Positions 27,849 through 36,984 of a stretch of DNA of 64,000 nt are shown here, in pieces (within the stretch, counting starts at the first letter, position 1; every line of letters begins with the position of its first letter). The stretch lies in NCBI GenBank assembly GCA_021799635.1, contig JAJZAB010000003.1:1-64000 (forward strand), given 5' to 3'. The position numbers and the translations under genes are program-made. A model generated the notes under the pieces. It had not been told where the DNA came from and did not search any database. It saw only the letters and a list, made by a program, of their open reading frames with translations. The stretch is from Microcaldota archaeon (GTDB taxonomy: Archaea > Micrarchaeota > Micrarchaeia > Micrarchaeales > Micrarchaeaceae).

Positions 27849-30176
27849 TTATGCTCTAATCTTTGCTCGAACTTCTGGTTCCAACTTTATTTCAGATGTT
27901 AATATACCATTTAATTTCAAGCTTTCAACTACTTCCTTGTATACTGGTGCTACACCAACCGGGTCTTTTAATGTGATAAGTACAACAAAAGGTATGGGTT
28001 TTGTAAAGTTAAATCCATCTCTAGTTAACGAGCTAATTTTTATTTTCCATTCGTCGGCTTCGATCCCTCTTGACATATCTCTTTCATATTTCTTAATTGG
28101 TTTCCATTTGAATGTTTCTTTCACCAAATCAGATTCAAATACTTTTTTTGCTTCTGCAGTTCCGAATACTTCTGAAATTTCATTTGAAGACCATGTCGTA
28201 ATCGCTTTACCTTTTTTATCCATTTTTGTAAACTTTCTTTGAATTTGAACGCTAAGTTCAGCTCGTATATATTCAGCTCCATATCTGCGATCTAATGGTG
28301 ATTTTGCTACCAACGTTACTTCTAGCTGCCCATAACATTTACCATCTTTAATTAACGATTCTGGCCAATAAAATGGGAACTCCACGTGATAACCTGGTGT
28401 TACCTCTTTTTCTAGTATCAAGGTTATTTCGCCCTTTTTACACTTTAACATATTTTCTGAGTGAGTAGGTAAACCAAAACCAACATATTTCAGAATTTTA
28501 TCTTCTTTTAATAGATTTTTTGGTATTTTTGAATTATGAATTAGTAATGCCCTTAATAAATTTGATGATGGATCGCCTTCAAGCCTTTCATTGAGGGTAC
28601 ATAGTATCTTAGATACCAACGGAGTTGAAAAGCTAGTTCCACTGTCAAAAATAATTTCTGATTTATGATTTGTAGATCGTATACCGTGTTTTGAGGTATC
28701 TGGTTGATCTCCTATATATGCCAGATTTCCACTATAATGAACGACATCTGGTTTAATCACATGTGACGGGCCCGGGCCAGAGCACGAATAACTTGTTGGT
28801 TCATTTTTTCTTACTATACTAGTTTTTTTATCATCTATGGCCAGCGCACCTACTGTAACTGCTCTTATACAATCCCCAGGGACGCGAAGTCTCTCGTTTG
28901 TGGTGCTACTCCCTACTGGTGGCCAAGTTCTCTGATGTTCATACTTTTTGATATTTCCACTTGGCAACACAAATACAATGTCATATCTGTCCTGTATTTT
29001 GTCCAAATATTTAGCTAGTTTAGAGAAACGCTGTTCCGAGCAAGATTCATCTTCGTAACCTAAAGACATATTGAAGACTTTCACTCCAAATTCTTTCATT
29101 ATTTTTGGTATTGCATCATCAAGACATGCAATAAGTTCATATTCTTTGAAAGAAGTGCCTATTGAAGGTAGCACATGTACGTCAACGATCATAACATCTC
29201 TTTTTTCTGGACATACCTGGTCTCCAAGGATATGATTTCCTACCGAAAGAAGACCACCTACGAATGACCCGTGCATATAATCTGAATCCTGTTGGGCTAC
29301 GTATCTAATATGTTTTTTAACCCACGGTGACAATAAAATATGATTGTCTGGAATTCCTGAATCTATCATTGCCACTATTGGATATTTAATGTTGGATTCC
29401 GGTTTTGGGAAGTCTGTTACCTTCTCATCAATACTAAAACTACTTGGAGCAAGTTGATATTGTGGGAAATAAGACATTTCCTTTATTGCCGGGTGTTTCA
29501 ATATGGTTGAAATTTTGTATTCTTCATCAATTTCAGCCTTGAATATTCCAGTATCTACAACACTAGAAAGGTTTTGTAGTTTTATTCCAAGTTTTTGACA
29601 CATAGTTGTAAGATTTTCTTTTACCAAGACGTTTAATTTATCATCTTGATAATCAAATAGATCTAAACTTATTACCCAACCATTGCCTTGTTTTGCTTTA
29701 TCCGTCAATGATTTAATGCTTAATCCACACAGTTTTTCATTGTCACTAAATTCTGTCAAGTTTTCAATTGCAGTTAGCTGAGCAAGTTCATCGCCCTCGG
29801 CAGTTTTCACTTTATTTTTTAATTTTTCTAGGCCTTCATGTGTTGCATTCAAAAGCAACTCTCCAAGATCCATAACCCCTATTATCGGACAAGTACTCTT
29901 GCTCAAAATCTTTTTAGGTCTATTGCTTTTTGATACTGCTTTCTCAATAAGTTTTGCTTTTACCACACTAGGTAAGTCTTTATTTTCGAGTTTTTTATTC
30001 AGATCTCTAATATTATCTATCTCTCCTAAAAGTGCATTTCTATGATTTTCAAGTTCTTTTGGATCTGTTATAAACCAGTTTGATTCACCCCCTCTCTTTC
30101 TTGGATTTTTTTCAAGGAAGTTCTTATCAGGATCAATTCTCCTAATTAATGGTAAATCATCTGGCATAGTTATCAC
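27849..30176 (-). CDS. S8 family (subtilisin-like) peptidase
   Basis: Catalytic Asp VAMIDSGIPDNHI, His YMHGSFVGGLLS, Asn VLPSGN, Ser FDSGTSFSTPLVSK all present; 775 aa with long N- and C-terminal extensions. Confidence 0.92.
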   Translation of the reverse strand: MITMPDDLPLIRRIDPDKNFLEKNPRKRGGESNWFITDPKELENHRNALLGEIDNIRDLNKKLENKDLPSVVKAKLIEKAVSKSNRPKKILSKSTCPIIGVMDLGELLLNATHEGLEKLKNKVKTAEGDELAQLTAIENLTEFSDNEKLCGLSIKSLTDKAKQGNGWVISLDLFDYQDDKLNVLVKENLTTMCQKLGIKLQNLSSVVDTGIFKAEIDEEYKISTILKHPAIKEMSYFPQYQLAPSSFSIDEKVTDFPKPESNIKYPIVAMIDSGIPDNHILLSPWVKKHIRYVAQQDSDYMHGSFVGGLLSVGNHILGDQVCPEKRDVMIVDVHVLPSIGTSFKEYELIACLDDAIPKIMKEFGVKVFNMSLGYEDESCSEQRFSKLAKYLDKIQDRYDIVFVLPSGNIKKYEHQRTWPPVGSSTTNERLRVPGDCIRAVTVGALAIDDKKTSIVRKNEPTSYSCSGPGPSHVIKPDVVHYSGNLAYIGDQPDTSKHGIRSTNHKSEIIFDSGTSFSTPLVSKILCTLNERLEGDPSSNLLRALLIHNSKIPKNLLKEDKILKYVGFGLPTHSENMLKCKKGEITLILEKEVTPGYHVEFPFYWPESLIKDGKCYGQLEVTLVAKSPLDRRYGAEYIRAELSVQIQRKFTKMDKKGKAITTWSSNEISEVFGTAEAKKVFESDLVKETFKWKPIKKYERDMSRGIEADEWKIKISSLTRDGFNFTKPIPFVVLITLKDPVGVAPVYKEVVESLKLNGILTSEIKLEPEVRAKIRA

Positions 30177-30178
30177 TA

Positions 30179-30613
30179 TTATTTGTTTGTTTCAGCTTTA
30201 TCACCAACTTTATCCCAAATTCTTTTCAATTCGCTTTCAATTAGATTATTTGGCACAAAATGATAGCTAAGGTTATTCTTTACTGTTTGCTTTATTTGAC
30301 CCTTATCGCGTAGGAATTTTAACCATGGCGCAAGAGATCCTTCCTTCATACCTAATTCATCTAGTAACTCTTTGTTTGGCACTTCTATTTCATTAGTATA
30401 ACCTGCTACTTTTGCATAAACTTTTCCTACGAGATAAAGAACTATTTTATCCTCTCCTCCTAACTTATTATGATGCGCCAAAATTACTTTACCTTCCGGT
30501 GTTAGCATAATCATTTTCTTGGCAAGCTCAAAATTCCTTTCTAGTGCATTTCCACTATCAACTGTCATTCCTTCTCTGACTATATCCCCGAACTCTTTTC
30601 CTTCTTTAGCCAT
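30179..30613 (-). CDS. Helix-turn-helix-like accessory protein, first gene of S8 operon
   Basis: VPNKELLDELGMKEGSLAPWLKFLRDKGQIKQTVKNNLSYHFV; 2-nt gap to S8 gene. Confidence 0.6.
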   Translation of the reverse strand: MAKEGKEFGDIVREGMTVDSGNALERNFELAKKMIMLTPEGKVILAHHNKLGGEDKIVLYLVGKVYAKVAGYTNEIEVPNKELLDELGMKEGSLAPWLKFLRDKGQIKQTVKNNLSYHFVPNNLIESELKRIWDKVGDKAETNK

Positions 30614-30640
30614 ATTATCACCATAGCTATATTAAACATT

Positions 30641-30656
30641 AACATTATTAAATGTT
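30641..30656. promoter_or_regulatory. Palindrome AACATT-ATTA-AATGTT in the divergent intergenic region; further AACATT copies and CACTA-TTT-TAGTG (30706-30718) nearby
   Basis: Read directly; upstream of S8 operon and divergent ATPase. Confidence 0.5.
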
Positions 30657-30878
30657 GTGTCTAAAAATAGAACATTTAAGTATAATAAGCTAAATATAAT
30701 AATTACACTATTTTAGTGAAAATACTACACATTCACATTCTTCAGCACTCCATTTGCCAACAGAAACAGCAAATAACCCCCTTTATCCTCATAAGAATAC
30801 GCCTTTTTTCTCAAGGCGTTGGCCTTTCCAAAACCTTTAAATAATTAATACTACGCGAACTTAGCAAGGGGGGTTCAA

Positions 30879-33020
30879 TTGGTACTTCTTGCAGCTTCAG
30901 CAACTAACCTTATCTACAACTTCTGGCTTTACTCAGCATATCTCTTCTTTCTCCTTGTAATCACTATATCGATAGAATACTATCCAAAGACTTCAAAGAA
31001 GGCTATAGACGAGTTCTTCGCCTATACTAAAAAAGGTCGCAAAGGAGTGGCTAAATTAGGAGATTTTCTTCTATACTTCTTCATAACACAGCTTCTATAC
31101 ATATTCTTCTTTCTTATCCTATCATTCTGGCTCTATTTCATCATTTCATTGCCGATATCTTACACTATAGCACTTTACTCTGAATCATTCAAGAAGCACC
31201 GTCACAACGGCATCCAGATAGGTTACGAATGCCCACACCCAATAGGCATGGAGACAACGCAAGGAGTAACACTGGAAGGAAAAGTGCAGCCTGCAACAGT
31301 AAAAATATCGACTTCTGGCTCAAAAGGTATCTATGACCTGCAAACAAAATCAGAGCCAAATCCGCATACAATGTTAATAGGAGAGTCAGGTTCAGGCAAG
31401 ACAAATCTAACATTAACGTTCCTGACAAGGAGCTACTCCAAATTCGGAATACCATTCCTGATAATGGACTGGCCTGGGTCATACAAGCATTCAGGCATAG
31501 ATGTGAACACCTGGAGAGTGCCTACAAATCTAAAGATAAACCCATTTCCATTGCGTGGTATGTCAATAGAACGCAGAGCAGGAATAGCTTCGGAGTTACT
31601 ACAAGTATCATTAGCATTAACTGATCTTCAAGCCCAGAAAGTAAGGGAAACGCTAGTTGACATGTATAATTAGGATAAAGAGCCTACAATAAGGACTCTT
31701 CATGATAGATTGCTTGCTGAGGCTGACAAGGAGCGCTACAAGGAGATGAAGTTGCAGCTCAGGTACATTACAAATAAGTTAAGGCAGGCATATGAGATAT
31801 TCGGCTACGAATCAAGCGAATTCTGGGATAACTACGACAAGACATGCAATATAGTGGACATGGAAGGATTGACTGACATAGAGAAGAAGCTTGTCACACA
31901 CACGATAATGCAGAGAATAATTGAAGAATTCAAAGTTCAGGATAGAATCAAGCTCTATATAGCGCTTGACGATGCATACCAGGCAATTGCGAATTACAAC
32001 AACAAGGAGACCAACATAACAAAAATGGTAAGGGAAGGAAGAAAGTATGGGTTTGGACTGCTTATATCTACCCAACTACTTGAGGACTTGCCTGCAGCTA
32101 TAATTGCCAATACCTCTGTCAAGTTTGTAATGTCATACCATGAACCTATAGCATTGGACAAGATACAGAAGATGCTTGTATTCACTGAAGTGGAGAAGTC
32201 TCTGCTCCATAGGATGCTAGTCGGAAGCTGCATGCTCTTCGACCAGAACGCCATACAGAATGGGATGCCGCATCCTGCCTTCATTGAGGTGGACCAGATA
32301 ACAAGGAATGAGAAGGATAAGCTGAAAGAGAGCATTAAACGCTTGAAGATAGACAAAGCCTATGATTTCCCTAAGGATACAATACCTAATAGAGAAATGC
32401 ATGCAGTGATAAGACAGCTTGATATTCCAAGTGTGAGCGTGTATAGATTCCTTGTCGCATTTGAAAGGACGAAGAACATTACTGAGGCACATGCAATGCT
32501 GAAGAGTAAGAAGTGGATTACTAGTAAAACGACTTTATATGGAAATAATAGTAAACCATCATTACAACAGAGAGCCATAGATTCAGGATATTTTGCAGAT
32601 GGAAAGTTAACTGAGAAAGCTGTGAGGTTATTGGATCCCTATTTGTTAATTCAGAAGCAAGGAGCGAACAAAGGAAGCGAGGAGCACGTAAGCCTGATGC
32701 AGAATACTATAAGGATGATACAGGATACTGGTAATTTTGCATTTGTCTTGAAGGAAAGAGAAGCCTTTGATGTAGGCGAGTTGCAAACTGATGTAAAAGT
32801 AAAAGGCTTGTGGGATTATTACAGAGTCAATGCCTATGAGATCCAGACCAATGCAATAAAGAGCGAGATAATACGATGCATGGAGAAAGCTAAGGATCAG
32901 GATACGGATTTGATCTTTGTAACAAACAGCCAGAAGACTAAGGAGGAGATTGAAAGACTAACAAACAATGAGTATAAATGTTTGAAGCTGCCAATAGCTA
33001 ATGACGTTGTGGTTATATGA
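30879..33020 (+). pseudogene. Membrane-anchored VirB4/TraC/HerA-like ATPase with one in-frame TAG (31671-31673)
   Basis: N-terminal hydrophobic helices; Walker A IGESGSGKTNLTLTFL; Walker B-like KLYIALDDAYQAI; GRKYGFGLLISTQ; ORFs 30879-31673 and 31710-33020 are in the same frame (...DMYN*DKEPTIRTLHDRLLAEADKERYKEMK...). Confidence 0.75.
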
Positions 33021-33736
33021 AGATAATCTTTATAGATGAATCCGATAAGCAAAAGGGCAAAGGCGGAAAATATTTCTTTGTCTTATGTGGGTTGATAATA
33101 GACTCTGAATGTTTGCTGGAGGTCGAGCGAAGAATAGAACTCATAAAAGAAAAATATGGATTCAAAACTCTTAAAGAGCTCCGAAAAGTGGATAAGAGCT
33201 TAAAGCTTGCGGTCACTAAGGTAATCTGTGAAGTATTAAGGAAATATGATGCAACAATCATTTCTTCTGGCATTGGTAGAGTTTCATTAAGGGATATGGA
33301 CAACCCAACAAGCAAATATAAAGATGCTTTATATTTCTTAGCTGAACGCTACTGGTGGTATTTGCGTGGGCATAAAACATCTGGGATGGTCATTTTAGAT
33401 AGCGTCGACAAGGAAACTGAAAAAAGTGCTTCAAAGTGGTTCTTCGAGTTTGTGCACAATAAGGAAATGAGCATGTACGGTGAACAGAAAGGGAATATGA
33501 TAGATAGAGTCCATCCTGCATTGCTATTTTCCAATGACGTTTATACTAACATTCTTCAAGTAACAGATCTGATTGCCCTTTCACTAAATGCTGCAATATG
33601 GAATCGTGTAAGTGCAGGCGAAAGTTGGAGTATAGAGGAATTGCCATCTCACAACGAATTTCTTGAGATATACTGGCCTCTGTTCAACAGCAATGGTAAA
33701 AGGGTGGATGGTTATGGCTTGAAATGGTGGTCATAA
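33017..33736 (+). CDS. DUF3800-like protein
   Basis: IIFIDESDKQKGKGGKYFFVLCGLIID, VILDSVDKETE, NILQVTDLIALSLNAA. Confidence 0.8.
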   Translation: MKIIFIDESDKQKGKGGKYFFVLCGLIIDSECLLEVERRIELIKEKYGFKTLKELRKVDKSLKLAVTKVICEVLRKYDATIISSGIGRVSLRDMDNPTSKYKDALYFLAERYWWYLRGHKTSGMVILDSVDKETEKSASKWFFEFVHNKEMSMYGEQKGNMIDRVHPALLFSNDVYTNILQVTDLIALSLNAAIWNRVSAGESWSIEELPSHNEFLEIYWPLFNSNGKRVDGYGLKWWS

Positions 33737-33739
33737 AAT

Positions 33740-34219
33740 TTATGCATGTAACTGTTTCTTGGGTTTTGGTTCTTCATTATTTTCTAGATAGATTTCTTCT
33801 GAATCTATGCGCCTCAATCCTTTAAGTTCGGCCCAAGCATTATTTGTTTCGACTTTAATTTTGCTACTATAATGTTTTTTGAGTTGTTCTAATATCTTTT
33901 TTTTCATATAGTGATACATTTCTGCACCAAATTCACTAAAGAAACCTTGCCCGATAGCAAGGCTAATTCCAATGCCTACGCCTAATGCAATCGTCATTAC
34001 TTCAGATTCGCCTTTTTCGACCTCTACGCGTAATGGGATATTATATTTTTGTGATGAAAATGTGAGCTTGTTAAATATCCACATTGATCTATAAACTTTG
34101 CTTCTTACTGAAGTACCGGTATAAGTTATGCGCATCATGGGGATTTTGCTACTTTTAAATTCTGAGTAATCCATATCTTCACCTAGCATTAATTTTTTAT
34201 TCGTTAAAATATATAACAC
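33740..34219 (-). CDS. Hypothetical protein with one glycine-rich hydrophobic segment
   Basis: VMTIALGVGIGISLAIGQGFF flanked by charged regions. Confidence 0.45.
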   Translation of the reverse strand: MLYILTNKKLMLGEDMDYSEFKSSKIPMMRITYTGTSVRSKVYRSMWIFNKLTFSSQKYNIPLRVEVEKGESEVMTIALGVGIGISLAIGQGFFSEFGAEMYHYMKKKILEQLKKHYSSKIKVETNNAWAELKGLRRIDSEEIYLENNEEPKPKKQLHA

Positions 34220-34480
34220 TAACCCTTTTTCCTACAGTCGCACATATCGTTAATCACAAACCTTCTTTTACCCCCATTTTCACCACGCTCAAACCCCTCA
34301 AACAATGTACACACCCCCTCCTTTTCCAGTGTACCTTCACAGAATCTTGTCAAGGGAAAGAAAGAGGTACACAGGGTTGGGAGGAGATATAGAGTGTGTA
34401 CCTTTAAGCTAAATAGAATCAAACATTACTGCGCGAATCGCTTCAACTAAAGCTTTATTCCTTCCTTACCAAGTCCTTCT

Positions 34481-35131
34481 ATGCCCTACACCCTCTCCAA
34501 CTCGTCATTATCACTAATGGAAGACTGCAACCGCTGCTTCTATCTTGACAAGCACAAGCTCTGGAAGCGTCCAAATGGCATATTCCCATCTCTTCCATCA
34601 GGCATGGACATGATACTCAAGAGGCACTTTGACAGCTACATAAACAAGGGCAGGCTTCCTCCTGAGCTTGGCAAGGAGCTTGATCCAAGGCACTACAAAC
34701 TCTATAAAGACAAAGCGAAGCTGAATGAGTGGAGGGATTGAAGAAAGGGATTGAGATGGAGCGACAGCAGGGGCAACACGCTCACAGGCGCAATAGACAA
34801 CATACTGGTAAGGAACAACAGGCTCATAGTGCTTTACTACAAGACCCGTGGCTTCGAACTCAAGGATGACACCCACACACATTATCAGAGCCAGATTGAC
34901 ATATACAACCTATTGCTTGAGAAGTCTGGATACGCTACAGAGAAGTACGGCTTCCTGCCATTCTATGTGCCTGATAAAGTGGAGAAGGATGGCTCGGTGA
35001 TATTCAAGACAACGCTAAAGAAGATGAGAGTGGATAAGAGGAATGCATTAAGGCTGTTTAATAGGGCGATAAGGCTGCTGGAGGGGAGGTGTCCTAAGAA
35101 AGGTTGTGAGTGGTGCGAGAGGGTTGGTTAA
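34481..35131 (+). pseudogene. Cas4-like PD-(D/E)XK protein with in-frame TGA (34739-34741)
   Basis: ORFs 34481-34741 and 34751-35131 share a frame (..LNEWRD*RKGLRWSDSRGN..); MEDCNRCFYLDKHKLW, GAIDNILV...RLIVLYYKTRG; homologous to 38520-39224, where the core reads IIIVDYKTA. Confidence 0.7.
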
Positions 35132-35135
35132 GGTT

Positions 35136-35357
35136 TTAATCCTTTTCTTGCTCGTACTTTCTAGTATCGATTACTGTCTGCCTATGAGCCCTCTTTTCAC
35201 CAAAGCCTTTTTTTCTATACTTTATCTCCTGAAATTCATGATAAAGGATTATGTCACGCTGTTTTTTATATTTCTTTGAAAGCCACGCTTGGTTCAACGG
35301 TATCTTCAACTTGCTAATCGCAACTTTTGGATATATTTGCGTGTCCTTGTAGATCAC
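35136..35357 (-). CDS. Small protein with HExxE motif
   Basis: DIILYHEFQEIKYRKKGFGEKRAHRQTV. Confidence 0.45.
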   Translation of the reverse strand: MIYKDTQIYPKVAISKLKIPLNQAWLSKKYKKQRDIILYHEFQEIKYRKKGFGEKRAHRQTVIDTRKYEQEKD

Positions 35358-35410
35358 ATTGTAGCACTTTTCACAATTACTTTACCATGAACCCTTCATC
35401 CACCCGCCGC

Positions 35411-35456
35411 CGCCTCTCAACACAGTACATCACCTACCTTCTCCAACGCATCATTA
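35411..35456 (+). repeat. Intergenic repeat copy A
   Basis: CGCCTCTCAACACAGTACATCACCTACCTTCTCCAACGCATCATTA; related to 36197-36240 and 37634-37680. Confidence 0.6.
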
Positions 35457-35509
35457 AGAAAGCATTAAATATTTAACTGTTTATATTAATTAACATATAA
35501 GGTTAATTT

Positions 35510-35821
35510 ATGTCAGAGGAGTCGTACACTTTGGTGAGGGATTTAGAAAGTGGCGATATCGTAAGACTGGATTTTAGATGGAATATGAGCAAAAATAAGA
35601 TAGTCGACTTTACGATAAATGTAAGCCTTATTGATGGCGAGAATATGATGGAAGTATACAGGATAGATACAAAGCATGGTTATCCGCATGAGCACAGGTT
35701 CTGGAAGGAACAGAAGCCAAAGAGATTAGACATGGACTACAGTAAGTTATTCATGGAGAAGAAAGAAGAGGTTTTAGAGAATTATCATAAATGGATAGCA
35801 TTGTTTAAACAAAATAGGTGA
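35510..35821 (+). CDS. Small basic protein, probable toxin partner (DUF6516/DUF7718-like)
   Basis: FRWNMSKNKIVDFTINVSLI...VYRIDTKHGYPHEHRFW; followed 4 nt later by an HTH gene. Confidence 0.5.
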   Translation: MSEESYTLVRDLESGDIVRLDFRWNMSKNKIVDFTINVSLIDGENMMEVYRIDTKHGYPHEHRFWKEQKPKRLDMDYSKLFMEKKEEVLENYHKWIALFKQNR

Positions 35822-35825
35822 GAGA

Positions 35826-36158
35826 ATGGACAAAATAGATAAAATGATGAGCAGGATGTTGGATTATGCAATAGCAAATCCAGGAAACGCACCAAACAGA
35901 GTATTGATAGTCAACTTTAGCACTAGCAGCATAGAGAAGATCCTCACACCGGCACGCTTGGAAATACTTAAAGTCATACTTCATGACAAACCAAAGACTG
36001 TTGGAAGGCTTACTGCTTTGCTAAAACGACCTAAGGAATCAGTGTCAAGAGATATGAGGATACTGTCAAACTATGGATTACTGTCATTTGTTCGGGTAGG
36101 CAGGGAGAAGATGCCAAAAGTTGAGAAGGACGTAATAACTATGCCATTAACGGTTTAG
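35826..36158 (+). CDS. Winged-HTH regulator, probable antitoxin
   Basis: LTPARLEILKVILHDKPKTVGRLTALLKRPKESVSRDMRILSNYGLLSF. Confidence 0.7.
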   Translation: MDKIDKMMSRMLDYAIANPGNAPNRVLIVNFSTSSIEKILTPARLEILKVILHDKPKTVGRLTALLKRPKESVSRDMRILSNYGLLSFVRVGREKMPKVEKDVITMPLTV

Positions 36159-36196
36159 AATGTAAATCAATAACCCCCTCAGTCATCCTCCACCCT

Positions 36197-36240
36197 CACC
36201 TCTCAACCCAGGACATGACTTCTCTCTCTAACCCTCTCAA
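36197..36240 (+). repeat. Intergenic repeat copy B
   Basis: CACCTCTCAACCCAGGACATGACTTCTCTCTCTAACCCTCTCAA. Confidence 0.55.
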
Positions 36241-36330
36241 GTATCACTCACATTCTATTATAAAGCGCACGTAGCCGATAGGTTTTTATATTATACCAAA
36301 CTTATATTTTAGTATAATTTAGGTAATATT

Positions 36331-36984
36331 ATGGTGGAGCCGATTGAACTGGCACTTAAGAGCGAAGAACAGGTACGGTTAGCACGGCTGCAAGATGTTG
36401 TAGTCCAAGTTCTATTTGAATTGGACCAGAAGTTAGTAATGCATGGAGGTACAGCAATATGGCGATGCTATAATGGCAATAGATTCTCAGAGGACATAGA
36501 CTTGTATGCCAGCGATAAGGCAATAGAATCATTAGTAAACCAGCTTCCATGGCAGCAGACAAAAAGAGGCCTCAGATTGGATTACCCTAAATATAGTGAT
36601 AGCAATAGAGAATTCTATCTATCCAATGAATTCTCAAAAGTCAAAGTGCAGGTGCAAAAACCGGTAAAAGGATTAAAAGCAATACAAATGCCTTACAAAA
36701 AAGCCGACGGCACCAATTTTGTGATAAATACGATCTCGGTTAATGATTTTATTTTTGAAAAGATTACGGCTTATGAAAGCAGATATTACATTAGGGATTT
36801 GTATGACATATACCACATGATTATAGGTTATCCAATTAATTCAAAATCAAAAACTGGCTTAAAAAAATTCCTAAGACGCATAAAAGAACCAAAAGAGGCA
36901 AATTCATTAAGAGAGTTTGTCTATGTGGGCAATGCACCAAGTTTTGATGAAATGATTAAAGCAATTAAATGGAGATTGGAATGA
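36331..36984 (+). CDS. AbiEii-like nucleotidyltransferase toxin
   Basis: LVMHGGTAIWRCYNGNRFSEDIDLYAS. Confidence 0.85.
   Translation: MVEPIELALKSEEQVRLARLQDVVVQVLFELDQKLVMHGGTAIWRCYNGNRFSEDIDLYASDKAIESLVNQLPWQQTKRGLRLDYPKYSDSNREFYLSNEFSKVKVQVQKPVKGLKAIQMPYKKADGTNFVINTISVNDFIFEKITAYESRYYIRDLYDIYHMIIGYPINSKSKTGLKKFLRRIKEPKEANSLREFVYVGNAPSFDEMIKAIKWRLE

Noticed and set aside
31671-31673. In-frame TAG as a pyrrolysine codon
   Set aside because: No pyl genes visible in the window and the host is not evidently a methylamine methanogen; mutation or sequencing error is simpler.
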